A stretch of DNA of 8,201 nt, taken from an uncultured Porphyromonadaceae bacterium (GTDB lineage Bacteria > Bacteroidota > Bacteroidia > Bacteroidales > Muribaculaceae). Each line of letters opens with the position of its first letter. The first letter of the stretch is position 1. The notes under the pieces were generated by a model, which worked only from the letters and a program-made list of their open reading frames with translations, did no database searches and was not told the DNA's origin. Positions 1 to 7,931 of the stretch are shown here, piece after piece. The DNA is taken from assembly GCA_900550025.1 (NCBI GenBank), contig URQP01000102.1:1-8201 (forward strand). The letters are read 5' to 3'. Made by a program: the position numbers and the translations under genes.

Positions 1-1
1 G

Positions 2-3000
2 ATTTCCGAGACGATGGGCGACGGTTATATTGACGATTTGCCACAATTGCCGGTATATAACGAAGGCGACAAGATTGTGTTTTATGCGCAGGGGCCTGTG
101 TCATGGGAATACAGCGGCGCTTCTATGGTGAGGCATGAACGCAATCCTTATTCTGTTGCCGGATATTACTTCATAACAGAAAATGAAGGAGAGAATGTGA
201 TTCAGCCCACAGGAGAACCGTCAGCCGGTAATGGGAGGCCGTTGATAACGACTACGGTTGCGACATTCTTACATGAAAATGAATTATATGCTCCTGCAAC
301 GACTGGACGTTCTTTGTTCGGTGAGGACTTCCGGTATAATACGGTTCAGACATTTCCTTTTTCTCTGCCCGGTCGTGTGGAGAATACTGCGGTAAGTGTC
401 CGGGTAAATTTTTTTGCTAATACAAGTGGCCGCAGTTCGCTTGATGTTGTTGCGGAGAACGAGACGGTAGCTTCGTTGTCATTATCGGCTACAACAGGTA
501 GTTATTCCATTGGCACGATGGGTAGTTGCAGTGGAAATACTGTTGCTGGCGATGACAATTTGTCTTTAACTCTTAGGTATTCTTCATCCGGAAGTATCAG
601 TTTTGCCTATCTTGATTATATTGAGTTGAATTACCGTAAGTCGTTGGCATTGAGTAATGGAAGTGTGGAGTTCCGTAGTTATTCATCGGAATGCCGTGAC
701 AGTGTGTTTTCAGTATCCGGATGTAATGACGGAGTTGTCGTTTGGGATATAACAGACAAGCATAAACCGCTTTCAGTAGAGACGGTTATGGAAGGGACAG
801 AGCTGCGTTTCCGTCAGACAGAAACCGGAAGACGTGAATATGTGGCATTTAATCCTGCGGCTACTTTTCCTGCCCCTTCTGTTGACGGCGCGGTGGAAAA
901 TCAGAATCTGCATGGAGCCGAAACTCCCACGATGCTCATACTCACTCCTTCCGAATTCATTTCGGAAGCGCAGCGTCTTGCGAATTTTCATGAGGAACAC
1001 GATTCGATGCGTGTGCTTGTCGTGGATCATAAGAAAGTGTTTAATGAGTTTTCATCAGGGACGCCTGATGCGATGGCTTACAGGAAAATTGCAAAAATGT
1101 TTTGGGAGCGCACGAAAAATCTGCCCGATTCGAGTAACTCGAAATTCCGTTATATGATTCTTTTCGGACGCAGCCTGTTTGACAACCGCCAACTGTCTGC
1201 GGCGGCCAAATCGGTAACTTATCCTTTATTGCTTACGTGGGAATCCGATAACAGTTTATCGCAATCTGACGGTTTTAATTCCGATGACATTTTTGGCACA
1301 CTTGAAGATGGAACTGATTTTTCTGGGAAATATGAGAATCTTGATATAGCATTGGGACGTATGCCTGTGAAAAGTGTGGCGGAAGCGGGTGATGTTGTTG
1401 ATAAAATTATAAATTTTGTGACAAATCCAGATCCCGGCTCTTGGAAGAACAATGTCCTTATGATTGCAGATGACGGTGATAGCGGAACGCATATGGATTG
1501 TTCGGAAGAAGCAATCGTCAATATGCAGAATAACGGAGGTGGATGTTACGTGTACAATAGGGTCTATATTGATGCTTTTGAGCGTTCTTCAGAAGGTACC
1601 GGGACTACATATCCGGAGGCGCGTGAGAAAATGTTGCGGGAATTCCGCTCGGGTGCGATTTATGCAAGTTATTTGGGGCATGCCAATCCCACATCGTGGA
1701 CACATAATGGCTTGCTTCGCTGGGAAGATATTCAGAATGAGTTCTACTATAAGCATCTACCGTTGCTCTATACGGGCACTTGTGAATTTACAAGGTGGGA
1801 TGATTTTGATGTTTCGGGAGGAGAACTGTTATTTCTGAACCCTCGGGGTGGTGTGATAGGACTTATAACATCTTCGAGGGCGACAGGCATCGGGGCAAAT
1901 GGTTATCTTGCGGAAGCTTTGGGAAATTATGTTTTCCAGCCTGATAAGTATGGCGGGATGCGCCGTATGGGGGATGTCATGAAAGATGCCAAAAATTCAA
2001 GAAACGGTGATGACGGCCACCGTTGGAAGTATGTTTTGATAGGTGACCCTGCTGTCAGATTGAAATATCCGGAATACAGAGTTGTGGTTGACGATATAAA
2101 TGGGCAGCAATTGGATGATAATGCAGATGCGTATCCGGAATTAAAGGCGCGTCAGACAGTCACCTTTAGGGGGCATATAGAAGATTTGGACGGCAAGCCC
2201 ATTGATAATATTGACGGGGAGCTTTATTCTACTGTCTATGACTCACAGGAGTCAGTGACGACACATGGATATGCAGAAGGAAGTGATGAGGGAAAGGAAC
2301 TTACGTATGACGAATGGAACAATAAATTGTATCAAGGCATAGATTCCATTAATGGCGGACGATTCGAGGTGACATTCAGAATCCCGAAAGAGACGAATGA
2401 CAATTACAGGCCCGGATTGATTAGTCTGTACGCTTATTCAGACGATGGTATAGACGGAAATGGTTTGACGGATAAATTTTACGTATATGGCTATGATGAT
2501 AGCGGGGAGGAGGACAATCAGGCTCCGGAAATAACGCTGTTCGCTCTCAATTCTGAAGAATTTAAAGATGGGGACAGCGTTAACGAGACGCCGTATCTTA
2601 TTGCCCGGATATATGATGATTCGGGAATCAATCTTTCGGAAGCCGGGATAGGGCATGGCATAACTCTGCTATTGGACGGAAAGACAACAATTTCCGGATT
2701 GTCTTCATATTATTCTCAAGATGTCTCGAAAAACGGATATATAAATTACCAGATGGACGAGCTTGAGGAAGGGTGGCATACGTTAAGATTGCGTGTATGG
2801 GATACGGATGGGAATATGGCTGAAAAGACAATCTCGTTCAATGTCGTTAAAGGCCTTGCGCCACAGTTGTATGAAGTATATTCTGATGCCAATCCTGCAA
2901 AGACTGAGGCTAACTTTTATCTGAGGCATAACCGTCCTGACGCGATGGTGACAGTGACAATTTCTGTATATACAATGATGGGGCAGGAAGTATGGTCGAA

Positions 3001-3172
3001 CACATCGACAGGCAGGAGCGATATGTATTTGTCAATGCCTGTGACATGGAATCTTACAGATGGCTCAGGGAGGCGCGTGAACCGGGGTATATACCTTTAT
3101 AGGGCGTCTGTCTCAACCGACGGATTTAATGAAACTACTAAAGCCCAACGCATTGCAGTGGCTGGCGAATGA
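2..3172 (+). CDS. porU: PorU, T9SS C-terminal signal peptidase/sortase (5'-truncated by window edge)
   Basis: Known role: PorU is a gingipain-like cysteine protease on the cell surface; it removes the C-terminal domain (CTD) of T9SS cargo and attaches the mature protein to a surface anchor, working with PorV. Seen (numbering from the codon at base 2): a PorU N-terminal region to ~298; a C25 domain ~299-689 opening with VENQNLH and containing VFNEFSSG and DAMAYR; catalytic His560 (YLGHANP) and Cys594 (TGTCEFTRWDD), ending in GDPAVRLKYP; a middle beta region to ~840; an Ig-like segment from ~841 with GIGHG at 882-886; and a CTD-like module from about Asn964, with WNLTD at 1016 and RGIYLYRAS near 1029. 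Alignment with the paralogue at 4494-7883 shows about 75-80 N-terminal residues, including the signal peptide, are missing, so the ATG at base 14 is internal. Oddity: the residue after the catalytic His is Ala, where Gly is usual. Ends in TGA, followed by an 83-base gap to rex. Confidence 0.93.
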   Translation: MSETMGDGYIDDLPQLPVYNEGDKIVFYAQGPVSWEYSGASMVRHERNPYSVAGYYFITENEGENVIQPTGEPSAGNGRPLITTTVATFLHENELYAPATTGRSLFGEDFRYNTVQTFPFSLPGRVENTAVSVRVNFFANTSGRSSLDVVAENETVASLSLSATTGSYSIGTMGSCSGNTVAGDDNLSLTLRYSSSGSISFAYLDYIELNYRKSLALSNGSVEFRSYSSECRDSVFSVSGCNDGVVVWDITDKHKPLSVETVMEGTELRFRQTETGRREYVAFNPAATFPAPSVDGAVENQNLHGAETPTMLILTPSEFISEAQRLANFHEEHDSMRVLVVDHKKVFNEFSSGTPDAMAYRKIAKMFWERTKNLPDSSNSKFRYMILFGRSLFDNRQLSAAAKSVTYPLLLTWESDNSLSQSDGFNSDDIFGTLEDGTDFSGKYENLDIALGRMPVKSVAEAGDVVDKIINFVTNPDPGSWKNNVLMIADDGDSGTHMDCSEEAIVNMQNNGGGCYVYNRVYIDAFERSSEGTGTTYPEAREKMLREFRSGAIYASYLGHANPTSWTHNGLLRWEDIQNEFYYKHLPLLYTGTCEFTRWDDFDVSGGELLFLNPRGGVIGLITSSRATGIGANGYLAEALGNYVFQPDKYGGMRRMGDVMKDAKNSRNGDDGHRWKYVLIGDPAVRLKYPEYRVVVDDINGQQLDDNADAYPELKARQTVTFRGHIEDLDGKPIDNIDGELYSTVYDSQESVTTHGYAEGSDEGKELTYDEWNNKLYQGIDSINGGRFEVTFRIPKETNDNYRPGLISLYAYSDDGIDGNGLTDKFYVYGYDDSGEEDNQAPEITLFALNSEEFKDGDSVNETPYLIARIYDDSGINLSEAGIGHGITLLLDGKTTISGLSSYYSQDVSKNGYINYQMDELEEGWHTLRLRVWDTDGNMAEKTISFNVVKGLAPQLYEVYSDANPAKTEANFYLRHNRPDAMVTVTISVYTMMGQEVWSNTSTGRSDMYLSMPVTWNLTDGSGRRVNRGIYLYRASVSTDGFNETTKAQRIAVAGE

Positions 3173-3194
3173 GTGGTCTTATTTAAGTTTCCGG

Positions 3195-3225
3195 TTGCTT
3201 GATATGCGAATAATATTTATTTTTG
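3195..3225 (+). promoter_or_regulatory. Bacteroides-type promoter for rex
   Basis: A -33 element TTG (3195-3197) lies 20 nt upstream of TATTTTTG (3218-3225), which matches the Bacteroides -7 consensus TAnnTTTG. Transcription would start around 3230-3235, about 20-25 nt before the rex ATG. This is the only convincing promoter I find in the gaps of the window. The rest of the 3173-3255 gap has no clear terminator hairpin, so read-through from porU is also possible. Confidence 0.5.
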
Positions 3226-3227
3226 CG

Positions 3228-3234
3228 TTGTGAA
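3228..3234 (+). promoter_or_regulatory. Possible Rex operator half-site (weak)
   Basis: TTGTGAA is exactly one arm of the classical Rex operator (TTGTGAA-n4-TTCACAA). It lies just after the -7 box, over the expected transcription start, where an autorepressor would be placed. The second arm is not preserved: the bases at the expected position, GTTTTAT, match only 2 of 7. Rex genes are often autoregulated, but with only half a palindrome this is a suggestion rather than a call. Confidence 0.2.
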
Positions 3235-3255
3235 ATTTGTTTTATTGATAGCTTT

Positions 3256-3894
3256 ATGAATGAGAAGAAAGATATATTGTTACCTGAGCCTACGTTACGG
3301 CGTTTGCCGTGGTATTTAGCTTATGTCAATATGTTGCAGTCTCAAGGCATTGATTACGTTTCGTCAACGCAGATATCTAAAGATATAAATGTCGATTCCT
3401 CAAAAATCGCTAAAGATTTATCGTTTCTTAACATCAAAGGAAAAACCCGCATTGGCTATCAGGTTGATAACTTGGCGGCTGAGTTGTCGAATTTTCTGGG
3501 TTTCAGGCAAGAGCATAGTGCAATTATGATAGGGGTAGGCAGTCTTGGAGCCGCTTTGATTCAAGATTCAGGATTGATACAGTATGGTTTGCGAATCGTC
3601 GCCGGGTTCGATATAAATGAAGAAATAATAGGTAAGGAAATTTGTGGCGTGCCAGTGTTCAACATATCAGAATTGAAAGAGCAGCAGAGAATATATAAAG
3701 CGAATATAGGAATATTGGCTGTGCCGGTGGAGCATGCGCAAGAATCGGCCGATTTGTTGTCTGAATGTGGTGTTAAAGCTATTTGGAATTTTACACCGTT
3801 CAGAATCAAGGTCGATGAGGATATGGTCATACAGAACACGTCGATATATGCCCATTTGGCTGTAATGTACAATAGAATAAATGCAAAGAAGTGA
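3256..3894 (+). CDS. rex: Redox-sensing transcriptional repressor Rex
   Basis: Known role: a homodimeric cytoplasmic repressor that binds DNA when NADH is low and lets go when the NADH/NAD+ ratio rises, thereby controlling fermentation and respiration genes. Seen in the 212-residue product: an N-terminal winged helix (~1-80) with TLRRLPWYLAYV, VSSTQIS and IAKDLSFLNIKGKTRIGY; then a Rossmann domain with the dinucleotide loop GVGSLG at 93-98, an acidic residue in VAGFDIN, and ILAVPVEHAQE and WNFTPFRI; the C-terminal swap helix ends NTSIYAHLAVMYNRI. Start choice: an upstream in-frame TTG at 3223 would add 11 residues, but the Rex family begins close to the RLPWYL helix and a likely promoter covers 3195-3225, so the ATG at 3256 is preferred. 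The length is normal for the family. The last four bases overlap the start of the FAH-like gene. Targets are unknown from this window. Confidence 0.95.
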   Translation: MNEKKDILLPEPTLRRLPWYLAYVNMLQSQGIDYVSSTQISKDINVDSSKIAKDLSFLNIKGKTRIGYQVDNLAAELSNFLGFRQEHSAIMIGVGSLGAALIQDSGLIQYGLRIVAGFDINEEIIGKEICGVPVFNISELKEQQRIYKANIGILAVPVEHAQESADLLSECGVKAIWNFTPFRIKVDEDMVIQNTSIYAHLAVMYNRINAKK

Positions 3895-4466
3895 AGATAA
3901 TTAAATTGTCAAATCTTTGTAATGGTACGGCTCCGGAGATTGAAATAATCTCTGATTCCGCCATTCAAAGGACGGGAAAACCATTTTTTATCCCTGATTT
4001 TGCGGGGAAATTCAGCTATACACCGGTGCTGGCTGTGCATATTTGCCGTTTGGGAAAGAACATTGCGGCTAAATTCGCAAATCGTTATTACGATGAAATA
4101 GGGTTGTCGTTGTCGTTTGTAGCTGTTGATTTACTGGAACAGTTGAAAAAGGAGTGCAAACCGCTTTCTCTTGCAACGTCTTTCGACAGTGCGGTAATAT
4201 CAGGCGATTTGTTTTCAAAGGGGGATTTGGGCGAAGTGGCAGATGTGTGTTTGCAGGTTGATGGCGTTGAAATCTTTAATAAGGAGTTGCTGTCCGTATA
4301 TGATATGATTGATGATGCGGTGGAATATGTCAGCCGTTATTTTACATTGAAGATAGGCGATTGTTTGCTGTTTGATTTCAATGCCGGAGAATATGAGCCT
4401 GCTATCGGTTCTCATATCACGGCATTTATAAATGGGAATAAGTCAGTCGCTATCAAAGTTAAGTAG
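3891..4466 (+). CDS. FAH-family-like protein, probably lacking metal ligands
   Basis: A 191-residue protein whose core resembles the fumarylacetoacetate hydrolase fold family of Bacteroidales: GKPFFIPDF, ICRLGKNIAAKFANRYYDEIGL and SFDSAVISG are recognisable. Active relatives hydrolyse, decarboxylate or isomerise oxo-acids using Mg2+ held by two Glu and one Asp. By alignment to the family pattern as I remember it, the Glu pair (normally in a YExEL-like stretch) is Thr44 and Val46, the Asp of the GxDFTARD stretch is Ser75, and the Lys of AKxFD is Thr96. The N-terminal segment that normally carries the GxNYxxH motif is also unrecognisable. It may therefore be a non-catalytic family member (inference). 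The GTG start at 3891 overlaps the rex TGA (GTGA), an in-frame stop lies at 3873-3875, and no ATG occurs in frame until late in the protein, so GTG is the only sensible start. The overlap predicts translational coupling to rex. The gap to the next gene is 27 bases. Confidence 0.8.
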   Translation: MKIIKLSNLCNGTAPEIEIISDSAIQRTGKPFFIPDFAGKFSYTPVLAVHICRLGKNIAAKFANRYYDEIGLSLSFVAVDLLEQLKKECKPLSLATSFDSAVISGDLFSKGDLGEVADVCLQVDGVEIFNKELLSVYDMIDDAVEYVSRYFTLKIGDCLLFDFNAGEYEPAIGSHITAFINGNKSVAIKVK

Positions 4467-4493
4467 GATGTTCTTGCAAGTGGATATTGATAT

Positions 4494-7400
4494 ATGAAAA
4501 AGTTAGTGTCTGTGTTGTTGTCAGCGGTTGTGCTGATACCTCAATGTGTGGCGGCGGTAGATTTTAAGACATATTCTATACTTTCAACTGGCAAATGGGT
4601 GAAAATAAAGACAGTCAAGTCGGGAATATATGAATTATCGTATGATGAGTTGAGGGAATTTGGGTTTCAACATCCGGAAAATGTTAAAGTGTTCGGCACA
4701 GGTGGGAATGTCGCTTCCGAAAATTATTTGTATGACTATATGGACGATTTGGAGCAGACACCTGTAATGCATCATTCCGGGAAAATTTATTTTTATGCGA
4801 AGGGTGTTGTCAGGGATTCTATAACAGTGGCCGGAACGACATATATGTATCGCCCGATAACTAATCCTTACACCCGGTCGGGGGCATATTTCCTTTCCGA
4901 CATTTCGTCGGAAGCACCGCTGTTGGTTGAAGATGTTGATTATACAGACGGTTTGGATGCAGTACGGTCTTTCAAAGATACAGGCACGGCTGTGTGGTAT
5001 GATGAAAAGGAATTATATAATCCGGGACTTACCGGACAAACTTTTTTAGGCGATAATATTTTAGTGGATAAGAACATAACATACAATGTGCCTGTTCCTG
5101 AAATTTCTGATGCCGGGACATTCTATGCTGCCGCATCCTCGGCTTTGATGTCTGATATGGATATGTATTTATCAATATTTGCGGATGGTAAGGAGTTGGT
5201 TCTGGATTCCGGTTCTAATATGCTTTTGGCTAATTCGGATGTAGATTATTTGGAATATGGGACTTTAACTGTAAGAGCCCAATCGGATATGGGAAGCATT
5301 GAGGCCGCTGACGGAAAGGTTGAATTGAAAGTATCGGTTGAGACAGCAGGCAATTTGTCTAAAGCGTGGATGGATTTTGCTTCGGTTACATATCCGGCTT
5401 ATAATAGAATACCGGAAGATTCAGCCCAGACCAGAAGGTATATACCTTTGTCTAATAATCACGGAATAAAGGTTTATCCTTCTTCCGATGGCTTTATGGT
5501 ATGGAAAGTGGATGAATTCGGGGCTAATAGCGAATTGCCTTTTAAGGTTGAGAATTGTGTTTTCAAGCCTGATGCCGATGGTGGGGATGGTGGCTTGTTT
5601 TTTGAAAAAGGCTCGTCCGATTGGGCTGAATATGTCTTGTTTGACACGAATCGCGAACAGCTTCATCCTGAATATGCGGGTGTTGTGGAAAATCAGAATT
5701 TGCACTCTATGCAAGTTCCGGATATGCTTATAATAACAAATGAATATTTGATGTCACAGGCAGAACGCCTTGCAGACTTCCATCGACAGTATGATGGTAT
5801 GGATGTCGCCGTTGTTGATCAGGAGTTGGTGTTCAATGAGTTCTCTTCAGGAGTGAGGGACGCTATGGCATACCGCCGTCTTTGTAAGATGCTGTATGAC
5901 AGAAATCCTGAAAAATTCCAGTATTTGTTATTGTTCGGTCCGGGAACTTACGACAACCGTATGCTTTACACAGGAGAAGATACAAAGCAATTGATAACGT
6001 ATCAGTCAAAATCAGGTGATTCACAAGTCCGCTCATATTCGACTGATGATTTTTTCGGATTCTTGGATGATTCGAATACATCGTATGTTTCACGGCAAAT
6101 GAAGATTTCTGTAGGTAGAATCCCATTTGGCACGGAGAAAGAGATGGCCTGTTATGTTGATAAATTGATTGCTTATATGACAGATTTGGGCAATTCTGGC
6201 ATAGCGTGGAAAAACAATATGCTTCTTATTGCAGAAAGTGGTGACGATGATGTTCATGTTTCACAATGTGAATCCTTTATGCATTATTTTAATGATACAG
6301 GCAATTATGATATGAATATCAGCAAGTTGTATCTTAAGGCTTTTTCTGAGCAAGAAAATGTAAGGGACAAATTCGTTGCTGATATGAATATCGGGCAGAA
6401 TTTTGTGCTTTACGTAGGACATGGGAATCCATATTCTTTGACTAAGTCGCAGATAATAATGACGCTTGACGATGCCGGCTCTACTCATTATAAATACGCT
6501 CCGATTATGTATTTCTCGACGTGCGATGTCGCGCGTTATGACCGTGGAGGGGCTAATCTTGTGGAATCATTGCTTTCTAATCAGTCAGGCGGCATAATAT
6601 CGGCAGTGGCTTCTTCAAGGGTCGTTTATACGAATCTTAACGGTAAGCTGAGTGACGCTTTTGCTAAAAGTCTGTCAAAGGCAGATGTATATTATGATGG
6701 CGATAAAACTCTCGGAAAAGTTCTGACCGACGCTAAAAATCTGAGCGGGGAGAAGACCATAAACCGTTTAAAATATCATCTGTTGGGCGATCCCGCGATG
6801 CGCATAAAATTCCCTGATAATGGCTTGTCGCTGACTTCTGCTAATGGAGAGCCATTGGTGGATGGAGTGACGGTAGATGTTCCGTTTATGGAACCGGTAA
6901 GAATAGAGGGTACTATAGATTTAGAAGATGGCACAATCGATGAGACTTTTGACGGAAAAGCTGTGTTAAGGATGTATGATCCTGACTCTTATTATACGAC
7001 AGCGAAAGTTACGGTTGACAATGTGTCGGATGATTCTAAGGAAATTACGCAAAGAGGGGATATGTTGAACGAAATTGAATTGGACGTGTCGGCCGGGAAG
7101 TTTTCCGGTGAAATAATATTCCCGGAGTTTGCTAAGACTAATAAAGGCGTAATTCCGATAAGAATAATCTCGGTGTCGGATGACGGCCGTATTGTTTCCG
7201 GTACTTGCAAATCTGTTTCTGTCGACAGGAAATTACTAACTTCGTCATTGCTCGACTTGCAGTCGCCTGAAATCAAGTCATTTTATATAGATGATAAGGA
7301 TACTTTTAAGGAAGGGATGTCTGTCGGTCCTGATTTCTATCTATATGCCGAAGTGACAGACAATTTTGGAATTAACAGTTCCTCAGAGACAATAGTGTCT

Positions 7401-7883
7401 TCCATATATTTTTCTTTTGACAATGGAAATATTGTGGTTCCAGTTTCCGGCGGATATATGCCGGTGGGGAATAGGGGAGGATTAATAGAGGTGCCTGTCT
7501 ATTCGATGGTGGAAGGACGGCATACCGTGGAATTGGTGGTTGCGGATTTGTCTGGAAACACAAAAAGGAAAGTGTTGTCTTTTTATGTCGAGAATCCGGC
7601 GGAAGGGGTATTTGTGAAATGCAATGAAAAGGCTTCATCTGAATATTTTGAATTTGATGTGGAAGCGGCAGATGGAGGTCAGCTCGATTATTCTTCAGCC
7701 GAGATCTTTGTGACGGATAATCGGGGGAACGTATCATTGCGTGATGATATAGACAGTTTCCCTTACGAATGGGATTTGACTGACACAACCGGTGGAAAAG
7801 TAGTTCCGGGAGTATATACGGTTACAATTGTTTTAGACAAGTTTAGCCTCCCTTCTGAAAAAATTGTTGTGTTGGAGCAATAA
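4494..7883 (+). CDS. Divergent PorU-like C25 peptidase (second PorU paralogue)
   Basis: Full-length 1129-residue homologue of the PorU at the left of the window. Seen: a signal peptide (MKK, then a hydrophobic stretch to ~residue 20, likely cut after CVA; no lipobox); a PorU N-terminal region with VFGTGGN, YMDDLEQTPV and KIYFYAKG; a C25 domain ~399-773 starting VENQNLH and including VFNEFSSG and DAMAYR; catalytic His643 (VGHGNP) and Cys677 (STCDVARYD); and GDPAMRIKFP at its end. After that come beta-rich regions, an Ig-like segment from about Ser924, and a C-terminal FlgD-like module with EWDLTD at 1092-1097 and PGVYTVTIV. Both catalytic residues are present, so peptidase or transpeptidase activity is plausible. 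Differences from canonical PorU: the GIGH motif after GIN is absent, the WDD after the catalytic Cys is changed, and the CTD is poorly conserved. It lies 48 bases upstream of porV, the position porU holds in Porphyromonas gingivalis. Its cargo is unknown. Confidence 0.88.
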   Translation: MKKLVSVLLSAVVLIPQCVAAVDFKTYSILSTGKWVKIKTVKSGIYELSYDELREFGFQHPENVKVFGTGGNVASENYLYDYMDDLEQTPVMHHSGKIYFYAKGVVRDSITVAGTTYMYRPITNPYTRSGAYFLSDISSEAPLLVEDVDYTDGLDAVRSFKDTGTAVWYDEKELYNPGLTGQTFLGDNILVDKNITYNVPVPEISDAGTFYAAASSALMSDMDMYLSIFADGKELVLDSGSNMLLANSDVDYLEYGTLTVRAQSDMGSIEAADGKVELKVSVETAGNLSKAWMDFASVTYPAYNRIPEDSAQTRRYIPLSNNHGIKVYPSSDGFMVWKVDEFGANSELPFKVENCVFKPDADGGDGGLFFEKGSSDWAEYVLFDTNREQLHPEYAGVVENQNLHSMQVPDMLIITNEYLMSQAERLADFHRQYDGMDVAVVDQELVFNEFSSGVRDAMAYRRLCKMLYDRNPEKFQYLLLFGPGTYDNRMLYTGEDTKQLITYQSKSGDSQVRSYSTDDFFGFLDDSNTSYVSRQMKISVGRIPFGTEKEMACYVDKLIAYMTDLGNSGIAWKNNMLLIAESGDDDVHVSQCESFMHYFNDTGNYDMNISKLYLKAFSEQENVRDKFVADMNIGQNFVLYVGHGNPYSLTKSQIIMTLDDAGSTHYKYAPIMYFSTCDVARYDRGGANLVESLLSNQSGGIISAVASSRVVYTNLNGKLSDAFAKSLSKADVYYDGDKTLGKVLTDAKNLSGEKTINRLKYHLLGDPAMRIKFPDNGLSLTSANGEPLVDGVTVDVPFMEPVRIEGTIDLEDGTIDETFDGKAVLRMYDPDSYYTTAKVTVDNVSDDSKEITQRGDMLNEIELDVSAGKFSGEIIFPEFAKTNKGVIPIRIISVSDDGRIVSGTCKSVSVDRKLLTSSLLDLQSPEIKSFYIDDKDTFKEGMSVGPDFYLYAEVTDNFGINSSSETIVSSIYFSFDNGNIVVPVSGGYMPVGNRGGLIEVPVYSMVEGRHTVELVVADLSGNTKRKVLSFYVENPAEGVFVKCNEKASSEYFEFDVEAADGGQLDYSSAEIFVTDNRGNVSLRDDIDSFPYEWDLTDTTGGKVVPGVYTVTIVLDKFSLPSEKIVVLEQ

Positions 7884-7931
7884 AATCAGCCATTTTCAGT
7901 TTTATAAAAGTAAAGACAAATAATTAATTAG

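Noticed and set aside
893..912. Twenty-base near-identity with 5685-5704 (one mismatch), looking like a direct repeat
   Set aside because: It encodes the conserved VENQNLH motif in the same frame of both PorU paralogues, so it reflects homology and not a separate repeat element.
3223..3255. TTG start adding 11 residues to Rex
   Set aside because: The extension is not seen in the Rex family as I know it and overlaps the probable -7 box; the ATG at 3256 is a better start.
6260..6272. Perfect 13-bp palindrome TTCACAATGTGAA, containing Rex-like half-sites
   Set aside because: The arms face the opposite way to a Rex operator and the site is deep inside the PorU-like coding region, encoding ordinary residues; probably chance.
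7372..7788. 138-codon open frame on the minus strand, and other antisense open frames
   Set aside because: They lie wholly within well-supported + strand genes, and their translations show no family motifs; they are shadows of the coding strand.
7900..7909. TTTTATAAAA palindrome as a terminator between the PorU-like gene and porV
   Set aside because: It has no GC stem and no room for a loop, and the gap is only 48 bases; not a credible intrinsic terminator.
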